Source: a virus
Length of the DNA: 64,000 nt
IMG/VR virus record: IMGVR_UViG_3300049740_003016
Coordinates: 62,001 to 126,000 of that record
Strand: one strand, 5' to 3'
In this document: in pieces, positions 45,904-54,323 of the stretch
Layout: each line of letters opens with the position of its first letter
Numbering within the stretch: the stretch's first letter is position 1
Made by a program: the position numbers and the translations under genes
The notes under the pieces: model-generated
What the model saw: the letters and a program-made list of their open reading frames with translations, nothing else
What the model was told of the DNA's origin: nothing
Database searches by the model: none

Positions 45904-47505
45904 ATGGCAGGTAATCAAAAAGTTCCATTAAGGGAAATAATAAAACAGGAGTATACGGAGTGTTTAAAATCACCGTCATACTTCATGAAAAAATACTGCA
46001 AGATTCAGCACCCAACTTTGGGTACGATTCCATTTGCACTGTATGACTTTCAGGCAAAAACTCTTGAAAGTTTTCGTGACGAACAATTTAATATTGTTTT
46101 AAAAGCAAGACAAATGGGAATATCCACCCTTGTATCAGGATACGCATTGTGGTTGATGACCTTTTTTACAGATAAAAGTATTCTTTGTATTGCTATCAAT
46201 CAAGAAACTGCAAAAAACATTGTTACAAAAGTAACTCATATGTCTGAACATCTACCGAGTTGGTTGCGAAGTGAGTGTACAGAAAAAAACAAACTTAGTA
46301 TGCGTTTTAAAAACGGAAGTAATATTCGTGCAGCCTCAAGTAGTGTAGATGCTTCTCGTTCGTCATCATTGAGTTTACTTATCGTGGACGAGTGTGCGTT
46401 TATTACAAACATGGAAGATATATGGACTGCGTCACAATCTACAATTACAACTGGTGGTCGTTCTATTCTGTTATCAACTCCGAATGGTATCGGTAACTTT
46501 TTCCACAAAACTTGGGTTGGTACTATGGATGGATCAAATGACTTTAATCCAATTAATTTGCATTGGTCATTGCATCCTGATCGTGATCAAAAGTGGAGAG
46601 ACCTACAAACCAAAGTTCTTGGTGAAAAAGACGCAGCCCAAGAGTGTGATTGTGACTTTATCAGTAGTGGTCGTTCGGTTGTGGATGCTAGTTTAATTGA
46701 ATGGTACAAATCCACAATGATGAAGGAACCTGTTGAAAAACGAGGTGCAAACAAAGAATATTGGATATGGGAATATCCAAATCATAACAAAGATTATGTT
46801 GTGGCTGCTGATGTTGCAAGAGGAGACGGAAAGGATAAAAGTGCATTTCATGTATTTGATGTAGAAAACGTAAGACAGGTGGCTGAATTTAAAGGAGAAA
46901 TAGAAACAAAAGATTTCGGCAATTTACTTGTTGCAGTAGCAAGTGAATTTAATGGAGCATTGTTGGTGGTAGAAAATGCAAATATTGGGTGGGCTGTGTT
47001 GCAACAAATAATAGATAAAGGATATAATAATCTTTATTACACACAAAGAGATTACCAATATATAGACGAATTTACTCAACATACAAACAAATTGAACAGA
47101 ATGGAAAAGAAGCAGGTTCCTGGTTTCACTACATCGATGAAAACACGTCCACTTATCATTAGTAAAATGGAAACATATGTCCGTGAAAAAGAACTTGAAC
47201 TTGTATCAGAAAGAACTATTGAAGAATTATTCACATTTGTTTGGAATGGTCAACGTGCAGAGGCAATGCAAGGATATAATGACGATTTGGTAATAAGTTT
47301 GTGTATTGCTCTGTGGGTTCGTGATACTGCTCTAAGATTTAGATCAGAGAATATTGAAACTCAAAAAAGTTTATTTGACTATATGGGCAGTACGACAAAT
47401 ATGGATGCAGGACAAGCATTTTTAAATTCTGGTTTAAAGACCAATCCATATGAAATGAAAAATCCCCACGGAGGAAGTGAAAGTTTAGATTGGCTACTTA
47501 AATAA
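45904..47505 (+). CDS. 17: Terminase large subunit (gp17)
   Basis: 533 residues (T4: 610). The ATPase has a Walker A-like KARQMGIST (67-75) and Walker B LLIVDECAF (D162-E163), followed by a STPNG coupling motif. The RNase H-like nuclease follows with ADVARGDGKDKSAF near 300, an acidic VVENANIGW and GYNDDLVIS. It cuts concatemeric DNA and drives it through the portal. The lack of any small terminase just upstream is unlike T4, where gene 16 precedes 17. Confidence 0.95.
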   Translation: MAGNQKVPLREIIKQEYTECLKSPSYFMKKYCKIQHPTLGTIPFALYDFQAKTLESFRDEQFNIVLKARQMGISTLVSGYALWLMTFFTDKSILCIAINQETAKNIVTKVTHMSEHLPSWLRSECTEKNKLSMRFKNGSNIRAASSSVDASRSSSLSLLIVDECAFITNMEDIWTASQSTITTGGRSILLSTPNGIGNFFHKTWVGTMDGSNDFNPINLHWSLHPDRDQKWRDLQTKVLGEKDAAQECDCDFISSGRSVVDASLIEWYKSTMMKEPVEKRGANKEYWIWEYPNHNKDYVVAADVARGDGKDKSAFHVFDVENVRQVAEFKGEIETKDFGNLLVAVASEFNGALLVVENANIGWAVLQQIIDKGYNNLYYTQRDYQYIDEFTQHTNKLNRMEKKQVPGFTTSMKTRPLIISKMETYVREKELELVSERTIEELFTFVWNGQRAEAMQGYNDDLVISLCIALWVRDTALRFRSENIETQKSLFDYMGSTTNMDAGQAFLNSGLKTNPYEMKNPHGGSESLDWLLK

Positions 47506-47522
47506 CAAAACGGAGAAAACAA

Positions 47523-48131
47523 ATGAAGATAACGCAAAATATACTCATAACAATATGCTTATTATTTTTTACAGGAGGTTGTGCAACTCAATCTTTATTA
47601 CCAACACAGGGGGTATATACTGAATCATCGTTTGAGACATACACTCAAGTTGAAGGTGTAGTTGAAAAAATAGTTCTAGGTGAAACAAAGTATTCTGACT
47701 TAGTTAAAATGGGACTAGACTTGGAAAATATTCCAAATGTAAAACGACTTACTTATCTCGATGTCATGAGTAAATTTAAATTAGATAGTCCGTCGAGATA
47801 TACGTTATTTAATAAGATTGAGTTACCTGCGGGTGTTCTTAAAATGCTGGCTGCACGTGAAGATGGACTTGCATACGAAATTAATTTAGAAAGGATTAAA
47901 AATAAACGAGAAGGAAGTGTCATTTTAGATATACTAAACTTTAGAAAAAATGTACATACAACTGGTTGGAAGATAAGTGTTTTGATATTAATTGTAGATG
48001 ACACAGTAGAATATGTATTGTATTCTGGTGAGAAGAATATTGATACTTTAAAACGAGAACGAAATCCTTTGGGTCCGTTTCAAGGATTTGATGGAGGTGA
48101 CATCATTGGTGCGGCTAGTGATTTAAAGTAA
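47523..48131 (+). CDS. Predicted lipoprotein between terminase and portal genes
   Basis: 202 residues. A Lys-containing N-terminus, hydrophobic core and lipobox-like FTGGC with C20 form a type II signal peptide. The mature protein would be lipid-anchored in the envelope of a diderm host. A GGAG ribosome-binding site precedes the ATG. The mature part has no known domain. Phage lipoproteins are known to act in superinfection exclusion or lysis; which applies here is unknown. Its place in the packaging operon is unusual. Confidence 0.72.
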   Translation: MKITQNILITICLLFFTGGCATQSLLPTQGVYTESSFETYTQVEGVVEKIVLGETKYSDLVKMGLDLENIPNVKRLTYLDVMSKFKLDSPSRYTLFNKIELPAGVLKMLAAREDGLAYEINLERIKNKREGSVILDILNFRKNVHTTGWKISVLILIVDDTVEYVLYSGEKNIDTLKRERNPLGPFQGFDGGDIIGAASDLK

Positions 48132-48142
48132 TATATATTAGA

Positions 48143-48171
48143 TTGACATATATGTATATATTTAATAGAAT
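48143..48171 (+). promoter_or_regulatory. Sigma70-like promoter before portal gene
   Basis: TTGACA (48143-48148), 17 bp spacer, TAGAAT (48166-48171), giving a ~15 nt leader with AAGG (48182-48185) before the ATG at 48194. A TATATATTTAAT sequence inside the spacer resembles the late element. Confidence 0.6.
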
Positions 48172-48193
48172 TTATCATTTATAAGGTTACACA

Positions 48194-50017
48194 ATGGCAG
48201 ACCCTAAACAGAACAAATTATTTGGAGCATTAAAACGACTTTTTTCAAGTGGAGTTATTGTACGAAATGTCGGTGGAAAAAAACTAAAAGTAGCAGACAC
48301 CGATAATTTACAGTATTCAAAAAAAACAAGAGACAAATATGATCGTATGCATACTTTGTATAGTGATTATGCAAACGGATTCAATAATATAGGATTTCAG
48401 ACTGCACGACTTGAATTGTTTAGTGATTATGAAGTAATGGACACCGATCCAATTATTTCAAGTGCATTGGATATTTATGCAGACGAATCTACTACACGCA
48501 GTGAGTTTGGTGAAATACTAAAAATATCAAGTAATGATTCAAATGTTAAAGGTATTCTTGAAAATTTATTTTACGATATATTAAATGTAGAGTTTAATTT
48601 ATGGGGTTGGATTCGTAATATGTGCAAGTATGGTGATTTTTATCTTCATCTTGAAATTGAACCTGAGTATGGTGTGTTAAATGTCAAACCTGTTTCAACA
48701 TATGAAATGACACGAATTGAGGATATGGATCCTGATAATCCACAATTAGTAATGTTTAAACAAGAAGGTCAGTATCGTGCAAATTACGAAAACTATGAAA
48801 TAGCACACTTTAGATTGCTCGGAGATACAAATTATCTTCCTTATGGAAAAAGTATGGTTGAGGCTGCTAGACGAACATGGAAGCAACTTCAACTCATGGA
48901 AGATGCTATGCTTATTCATAGAATAATGAGAGCACCTGAAAAAAGAATGTTTTATATTGATATCGGTAATATTCCACCAAACGAAGTTGATAACTTTATG
49001 CAAAAGGTTATTAATAAAATGAAAAAAGTTCCGTTTGTTGACGAAAAGACAGGAGATTATAATCTAAAGTTTAATTTGCAAAACATGACTGAGGACTTCT
49101 TTATGCCTGTTCGTGGTGGTGATAGTGGAACTCGTATTGAAAATTTAGGTGCAATGACCTACGATGGAACGGAAGATATTGAGTATGTTAAAAATAAGAT
49201 GATGGCTGCACTTAAAATACCAAAAGCATTTTTAGGATACGAAGAAGGTATAACTGGTAAAGCAACATTGGCTGCCGAAGACATTAGATTTGCAAGAACA
49301 ATTGAGAGATTACAGAGAATCACGATAAGTGAGTTGACAAAGATTGCAATAGTTCATCTTTATTCACAGGGTTACACAGATGCCAAATTAGTTGATTTTA
49401 ATTTAAAATTGACCAACCCTTCTACAATTTTTGAAGAAGAACGTGTAAGAATATTGTCAGAGAAATTATCTACTGCACGTGATATGGTTGATGCAAAAAT
49501 GTTTTCAAAAGATTGGGTCTATGATAAAATATTTGGTCTTGCAGAAGACGAGGTTAATGAAATTAGAAGTAACTTTGTGGACGATGCAAAGGAATTTTTC
49601 CGACTTGAAAGTATTCAAAATGAAGGAAATGACCCGGCTGACCCAACTCAAAATCAGACAGATACAGAAGATGATGGGTGGGGTTTTGGTAAACTTAGTG
49701 ACGAAGAAAAGCAAGAAAAAATACATCAACGTGAAAAAGACGAAAACAAAAGAAAGAATGACGGAAAAAAATACGATCATCCGGATGATAAACCAATGGG
49801 CCGTGATAGACTCGGTGCGGATGAAAGACGGAATTCTGGACGAGATTGGGGTGATAGTCCTCTAAAACTTGAAGCAGATTTGCAAAAGTTAGATTCTTTC
49901 TTGAAAACTTCTAAAAAAAGTGAAACAAAAATTGCAAAGTTATTAACAGAAAGTGAAGAAAAATCAAAAGATGATAATAGCAATTTTTTAGGTGAAGATA
50001 ATTTAATTGAAAAATAA
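48194..50017 (+). CDS. 20: Portal protein (gp20)
   Basis: 607 residues (T4: 524). Conserved gp20 features include ELFSDYEVMDTDPIISSALDIYADEST near residue 80, then a stem region with RAPEKRMFYIDIGN and a channel helix before FLGYEEGITGKATLA. The C-terminal ~110 residues are charged and flexible. Twelve copies form the head vertex through which DNA passes. It also nucleates the scaffold and anchors the neck. Confidence 0.95.
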   Translation: MADPKQNKLFGALKRLFSSGVIVRNVGGKKLKVADTDNLQYSKKTRDKYDRMHTLYSDYANGFNNIGFQTARLELFSDYEVMDTDPIISSALDIYADESTTRSEFGEILKISSNDSNVKGILENLFYDILNVEFNLWGWIRNMCKYGDFYLHLEIEPEYGVLNVKPVSTYEMTRIEDMDPDNPQLVMFKQEGQYRANYENYEIAHFRLLGDTNYLPYGKSMVEAARRTWKQLQLMEDAMLIHRIMRAPEKRMFYIDIGNIPPNEVDNFMQKVINKMKKVPFVDEKTGDYNLKFNLQNMTEDFFMPVRGGDSGTRIENLGAMTYDGTEDIEYVKNKMMAALKIPKAFLGYEEGITGKATLAAEDIRFARTIERLQRITISELTKIAIVHLYSQGYTDAKLVDFNLKLTNPSTIFEEERVRILSEKLSTARDMVDAKMFSKDWVYDKIFGLAEDEVNEIRSNFVDDAKEFFRLESIQNEGNDPADPTQNQTDTEDDGWGFGKLSDEEKQEKIHQREKDENKRKNDGKKYDHPDDKPMGRDRLGADERRNSGRDWGDSPLKLEADLQKLDSFLKTSKKSETKIAKLLTESEEKSKDDNSNFLGEDNLIEK

Positions 50018-50034
50018 TTAGGTAAAATCTATTT

Positions 50035-50049
50035 TATATTTATATTTAT
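50035..50049 (+). promoter_or_regulatory. Two overlapping TATATTTAT late-promoter-like elements
   Basis: TATATTTAT at 50035-50043 and again at 50041-50049, 31 nt before the GTG at 50081. Confidence 0.5.
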
Positions 50050-50080
50050 AGTCATATATATATTAAGACACTACATCGAT

Positions 50081-50950
50081 GTGAAAAAACTAAAACATAG
50101 TAAATACAAAAACACAGGCATTTTGTTCGAACTTTTGGTCAGACAAATAACGGCTGATGTATTGGATGGCAATACAGCATCAGATGCAAATAAGTTACTA
50201 AAAAAGCATTTCGCAGAGAATACTGCATTGGGAAAAGAGCAAAGATTATATCAACTATTGATAGAAGAAACAACCGGTGATTCTTCAAAGGCAGAGTCTT
50301 TGTTGTCGGTGGTTGTTGAAAATCATAAAAAATTAACTCAAAAAGAATTAATAGATGCTCGTTATAATTTGGTAAAAGATATTAAAGAGTCTTATCCAAT
50401 TAATGATTTATTTAGATCAAAGATAAGAAACTATAAAACATATGCAAGTATTTACAAGTTATTTGAGAGTCACAATCCATTAGTTTATTGTGATCCGAAA
50501 GAAATTTATGAATCAAAAAACACCATCTTAAAAAGTTTGTGCTCCCGCACTTCTGAAAAAAATGAAGTAGTTGATGTTAATGATTATGAAAAGCAAAATG
50601 AAGATTTGCGATTAATTGCATACAAATTACTCGTAGATAATTTTAATAAAAAATATAGTTCACTTGACGAGTCTCAACAAACTTTACTTAAAAATTATAT
50701 AAATAATATATCAAATACAAATAGTTTGCGTGAGTATATAAACAAACAAGTTCCTTCGATAAAAAATAAAATTAACAAATATTCACAATCAATTGATGAT
50801 GATGTAGTTAAAATAAAACTAAAAGAAGTTATTTCTCAACTTGATAAAACAACTGCGGGTAAAGTTGTGAGAGATTCCCAGGTATCAACCATTCTTATTA
50901 GTTATGAGTTAATTAAAGAATTGAAGAGACACACAGATGAAAAAAAGTGA
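50081..50950 (+). CDS. Conserved head-region protein between portal and protease
   Basis: GTG start (an ATG two bases upstream is immediately closed). 289 residues, all-helical, with N-terminal KYKNTGILFELLVRQITADVL. I associate such proteins with the gp20-gp21 interval of T4-like marine phages, where they are conserved but unassigned. No membrane segment or enzyme motif. Its stop overlaps the next start by 14 bp. A prohead core or assembly role is inferred from position. Confidence 0.6.
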   Translation: MKKLKHSKYKNTGILFELLVRQITADVLDGNTASDANKLLKKHFAENTALGKEQRLYQLLIEETTGDSSKAESLLSVVVENHKKLTQKELIDARYNLVKDIKESYPINDLFRSKIRNYKTYASIYKLFESHNPLVYCDPKEIYESKNTILKSLCSRTSEKNEVVDVNDYEKQNEDLRLIAYKLLVDNFNKKYSSLDESQQTLLKNYINNISNTNSLREYINKQVPSIKNKINKYSQSIDDDVVKIKLKEVISQLDKTTAGKVVRDSQVSTILISYELIKELKRHTDEKK

Positions 50951-51416
50951 ATTAAAAACTTTAATAAAAAAAATTATATGTGAGTTACAAGACGAGGATT
51001 CCGACATCCACGAAATAAATACTACCGGTAACATTGAAGGTTATCAAACTCCACACGCATTTAGTTCTGATGATGAAGACGAACATAAAAAAGGAATTAA
51101 ATCTACTGCTGAAGTATTTGACTATAAATCAACCGAAAATAAAAAAACAAATACGGTAAAGTTGAACGAAGGCAAAAGTTTATTTCATACATTTAGAGAT
51201 CATCCCGATCTGTCACCTGAACAGAAAATGGGAGTTGCGGTTCGTGAGGTCAATAAGTTATTAAGTGAGGTTGAAAAGATAATGAAAGTTTCTTCTCGTT
51301 ATAAAACCGAATCAAATATTAATAGTGGTCGTATGTGGAAGACGACCAATAGATATCTACTAAAACTTGAAGAAAGATTAAAACGAATATCTATGAAAAT
51401 CAAAGAAATGAAATGA
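50937..51416 (+). CDS. Head-region protein with N-terminal KSELKTLIKK motif
   Basis: 159 residues. It begins MKKSELKTLIKKIICEL, the recurring amphipathic motif that I interpret as a capsid-targeting or core peptide. It is followed by an acidic, flexible part and a C-terminal helical bundle (~80-155). No family is recognised. It overlaps the gene before it and sits two genes before the prohead protease. T4 encodes gp67 and gp68 core proteins in the same interval, which is the likely functional class. Confidence 0.55.
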   Translation: MKKSELKTLIKKIICELQDEDSDIHEINTTGNIEGYQTPHAFSSDDEDEHKKGIKSTAEVFDYKSTENKKTNTVKLNEGKSLFHTFRDHPDLSPEQKMGVAVREVNKLLSEVEKIMKVSSRYKTESNINSGRMWKTTNRYLLKLEERLKRISMKIKEMK

Positions 51417-51426
51417 GGTAATTGTT

Positions 51427-51810
51427 ATGAAAAATTGTCAAAGATTAGATAATGTTGCAACCAACATGATTCCGTTTGAAGAAAAAACAGCAAAACTTAT
51501 TAAGAAAAATAAAACAAGTATAAAATTAACAAGTTCAAATACAGGTAAAACTCTTGCAAAAAAACTTGGTGAAAATTGGACCCCCCATGCTAATTTGTGT
51601 GAAATATCATCCGAATCAAATGGTATTAAAACTTTTATACGGGTTAACAAAAATTCTAAAACAAATGAATTTGAATATTCATTTAGTTTTGATACATCTG
51701 AACTAAAAAATAATTCATTTAGAGATGTTAATGAGTTGAAGCAATCTGTGAGCAACTCACTTGTTGATGTAGTAAAAACAATTGCAGAGTGTGGCAATAA
51801 ATTAGGTTAA
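51427..51810 (+). CDS. Small head-region protein of unknown function
   Basis: 127 residues, mixed alpha/beta with a Lys-rich middle (KKNKTSIKLTSSNTGKTLAKK). It starts 10 nt after the preceding stop with a GAGG site. No recognisable motif. The location between portal and protease genes suggests a prohead core or internal protein. Confidence 0.5.
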   Translation: MKNCQRLDNVATNMIPFEEKTAKLIKKNKTSIKLTSSNTGKTLAKKLGENWTPHANLCEISSESNGIKTFIRVNKNSKTNEFEYSFSFDTSELKNNSFRDVNELKQSVSNSLVDVVKTIAECGNKLG

Positions 51811-51813
51811 ATT

Positions 51814-52452
51814 ATGTGTGATTGTGGATGTGGAAGTTGTGAGATAGCAGAGGATTCTTCTCAAAGTGATCCAAGTATGGATGATTTTAAATCTGCTCTG
51901 AAGCATCTTGGTGATTCAATTAAATCAGTACACAAGTCAAGTGAGGGTAAAAAATTATCAACGGAATACTGGTTAGACCTTGTAAATCTTTTAAAAAAAG
52001 CAAAATTGGGTGTTTCGATGATGGAACTTGGTATTGATGACGAAGAAGAAATTAAAAATACACACGATGCTACAATCAAAAAAGTGAAACCAACACCTGA
52101 CGGAGAAAAAGGTGAAGGTGGTCCTAGAGATGGAACTGAACCACAGAAATCTGATACTGATTCTAAGCAAACTGAATCAACCGATGGCATATATGATAAA
52201 CTAAACCATTTAACTATTTTATTAACAGAGAACTCTTTTGAAAACATTGAAAGTGACGGAACTGAACTTCATATCTGTAAGAATGAAAGAAAGTTTACCA
52301 TAAAATATGATGATTCGTTTTATATGATTTCTGAGAACTACAACTTTGATCTTGGTTGTGATGATTTAAATGATGTAGTAAATATATTTATTAAATTGAG
52401 TAATCAAACAGAAACTGCATTAAAAGAAGATTATCGTATGTCAGCCCAATAA
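51814..52452 (+). CDS. Acidic protein with Cys-rich N-terminus
   Basis: 212 residues. It begins MCDCGCGSCEI, with four cysteines (2, 4, 6, 9) in the first nine residues, then an acidic low-complexity linker (~85-125) and a small C-terminal domain with RKFTIKYDDSFYMI. The N-terminal cysteines could bind metal or be oxidised in the particle. Unknown family, in the gp67/68-type interval upstream of the protease. Confidence 0.55.
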   Translation: MCDCGCGSCEIAEDSSQSDPSMDDFKSALKHLGDSIKSVHKSSEGKKLSTEYWLDLVNLLKKAKLGVSMMELGIDDEEEIKNTHDATIKKVKPTPDGEKGEGGPRDGTEPQKSDTDSKQTESTDGIYDKLNHLTILLTENSFENIESDGTELHICKNERKFTIKYDDSFYMISENYNFDLGCDDLNDVVNIFIKLSNQTETALKEDYRMSAQ

Positions 52453-52491
52453 CTTTAATTCTAAAAAAAAATAATTAAATTAAGATACATA

Positions 52492-52500
52492 TATACTTAT
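52492..52500 (+). promoter_or_regulatory. TATACTTAT variant of late-promoter-like element
   Basis: TATACTTAT followed by TTATTAG and the ATG at 52509, 8 nt after the element. One base differs from TATATTTAT. Confidence 0.4.
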
Positions 52501-52508
52501 TTATTAGT

Positions 52509-53138
52509 ATGGCAAAAAAAATAATAGTATCTACAATGCCCTTTGAGTTTAGTCCTGAGCAGATAAGTGAAAGCATAGAAAAAAATTCAGGTAAACTATT
52601 GGTCAGAGGTATTCTGCAAAAAGCAACTGAGCAAAACCAAAACGGAAGAGTTTATAGTCGTGCTTTGCTTGAACGTGAAGCAGGTAAATATCAAGAAATG
52701 ATAAACGACAGACGAGCATTGGGAGAGTTAGATCACCCGGAGAGTAGTGTAGTCAATTTACAAAATGTAAGTCACAATGTTACAAAGATGTGGTGGGATG
52801 GTGATAATCTTTTGGGTGATGTAGAAATACTTGGAACTCCTGCTGGTAATATTTTAAAAGAACTTTTCAAGGGTGGAATTACACTTGGAATCAGTTCACG
52901 TGGAATGGGAACAACCCGTGAGCACGAAGGAAAGACAATGGTAAACGATGACTTTGAATTGGTCGCATTTGATTTTGTCAGTAATCCTTCCACCAGAGGT
53001 GCATTTTTAGAACCGGTTAAATTAAACGAATCAGTTACACATGAGACTAAAGTTGTAACAGAAGGCCGAGTTTGCACAAAATACTGCAAACTTGAAGGAA
53101 TAATCCACGAAATACTTAATGAAGTAGGAGATATGTAA
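52509..53138 (+). CDS. 21: Prohead core protease (gp21)
   Basis: 209 residues (T4: 212). Herpesvirus-assemblin-like serine protease pattern: catalytic His in GELDHPES (H76), catalytic Ser in GISSRGMG (S129 or S130), and the NGRVYSRALLERE segment shared by T4-like proteases. It digests scaffold and trims capsid proteins at E-specific sites during head maturation. Its stop overlaps the next start by 1 nt (TAATG). Confidence 0.93.
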   Translation: MAKKIIVSTMPFEFSPEQISESIEKNSGKLLVRGILQKATEQNQNGRVYSRALLEREAGKYQEMINDRRALGELDHPESSVVNLQNVSHNVTKMWWDGDNLLGDVEILGTPAGNILKELFKGGITLGISSRGMGTTREHEGKTMVNDDFELVAFDFVSNPSTRGAFLEPVKLNESVTHETKVVTEGRVCTKYCKLEGIIHEILNEVGDM

Positions 53139-53596
53139 TGGCTACTGATAATAAACTACTAAAAAGTGTAATTCTTGAGGTTCTTCGTGAGGAAAAGCAA
53201 AAACAATTAAATGAGTTTAATCCTGATACCGGTAGATTTGCTGACGAGGGGTTGTCAAGTGAGCAAAAAAAATTAACATCTGAGAAAATTTCTAAGTTCG
53301 GTAAATATCAAAAATATATTGCACTTGAGGCAAGAGACATGAATGTTGCAGAGGATATATGTAATATTGTAGAAAACGCATCCAAATATATTTTAAATGA
53401 AACTGATGACTGGTTTGATGCTATTAGTGTTAAACGGAATTTAAAAGAGATAAAAACTTTAGCAAAAGAATTCTATAAAACTGCAAGTGAACGACAAGTT
53501 TATACACAAAGAATGCAAAGTTTATATGAAGATATGGGAAATATTTTAAACAGATACTTTGAAATCAAAGGAGAATTATCGGATGAACAGAGATAA
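53138..53596 (+). CDS. Head-region helical protein with N-terminal LLKSVILEVL motif
   Basis: 152 residues, all helical. The N-terminus (NKLLKSVILEVLREEKQKQLNEF) is a variant of the recurring capsid-targeting-like motif, and VILE/V resembles the gp21 cleavage consensus. The remaining helices carry many charged pairs. No family is recognised. It overlaps the protease gene by 1 nt and the next gene by 14 nt. Confidence 0.55.
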   Translation: MATDNKLLKSVILEVLREEKQKQLNEFNPDTGRFADEGLSSEQKKLTSEKISKFGKYQKYIALEARDMNVAEDICNIVENASKYILNETDDWFDAISVKRNLKEIKTLAKEFYKTASERQVYTQRMQSLYEDMGNILNRYFEIKGELSDEQR

Positions 53597-54308
53597 CTTA
53601 AAAAACTTTATTACAAAAGTTCTACTAGAAAAGGTAGACACTACACCAAATGTAATCGGCAAACTTGTTAAGAAAACCGTAAGTTTTCGTGGAATAGACA
53701 GACAATGTGTATGCGAAGGAACTATTGAAGATGCAAATCAGTATGCCTTTGAGAATGATCTTTCTTATACATTAGAGTCTTCGTCTCACTTTGGGGGGCA
53801 TTATGTTAGTGAAATGACTTCATACGAATTTCAACCAAATGCTGAATTTTACGGAGACTTAATGGAGACCAATTTGTCTGCAAGAGAGCAATTTTCTAGA
53901 ATATGTGGAACAAATGACCAAATTTTAAAAGAAGTAGATGCCCAAGGTTCTGAAAACTTAGTCGAGTTTATCTGCACCGATAAGACTTTTCGTGAAGATA
54001 GAACTGATATGGTATTTGAAAAGATTAAATCTGATGTGAATGGAAGGATGTACGATAAAACTCAGTTTGTTAAATTATTTGAATATCTCGTAAAACAGGC
54101 AAATTTAGTATGTGAAAATAAAAATTTATCAGAGTCAGAACTAGAATATGCAACAAAATTACTTTCACAAAGATTTTTTAAAAATGAAATTGAGTCTCCG
54201 TCTTGGGTAACCGAAGCAGAAACATTATGTGGAAAAAAATCATTTAAAACAGGAAACGCATTGGAAAATATGCAAAGAATAGTATCAGGACACCAAATGT
54301 TCTTATAA
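53583..54308 (+). CDS. Head-region protein of unknown function (241 aa)
   Basis: ATG 53583 is chosen over an upstream in-frame start at 53559, which lies deeper in the previous gene. 241 residues. It starts MNRDNLKNFITKVLLEKV, again a variant of the recurring N-terminal motif. The middle (~35-150) has beta/alpha character with several Cys; the C-terminal half is helical. The function is unknown. It could be an internal head protein delivered with DNA. Confidence 0.5.
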   Translation: MNRDNLKNFITKVLLEKVDTTPNVIGKLVKKTVSFRGIDRQCVCEGTIEDANQYAFENDLSYTLESSSHFGGHYVSEMTSYEFQPNAEFYGDLMETNLSAREQFSRICGTNDQILKEVDAQGSENLVEFICTDKTFREDRTDMVFEKIKSDVNGRMYDKTQFVKLFEYLVKQANLVCENKNLSESELEYATKLLSQRFFKNEIESPSWVTEAETLCGKKSFKTGNALENMQRIVSGHQMFL

Positions 54309-54323
54309 GGAATAAAACTTAAA

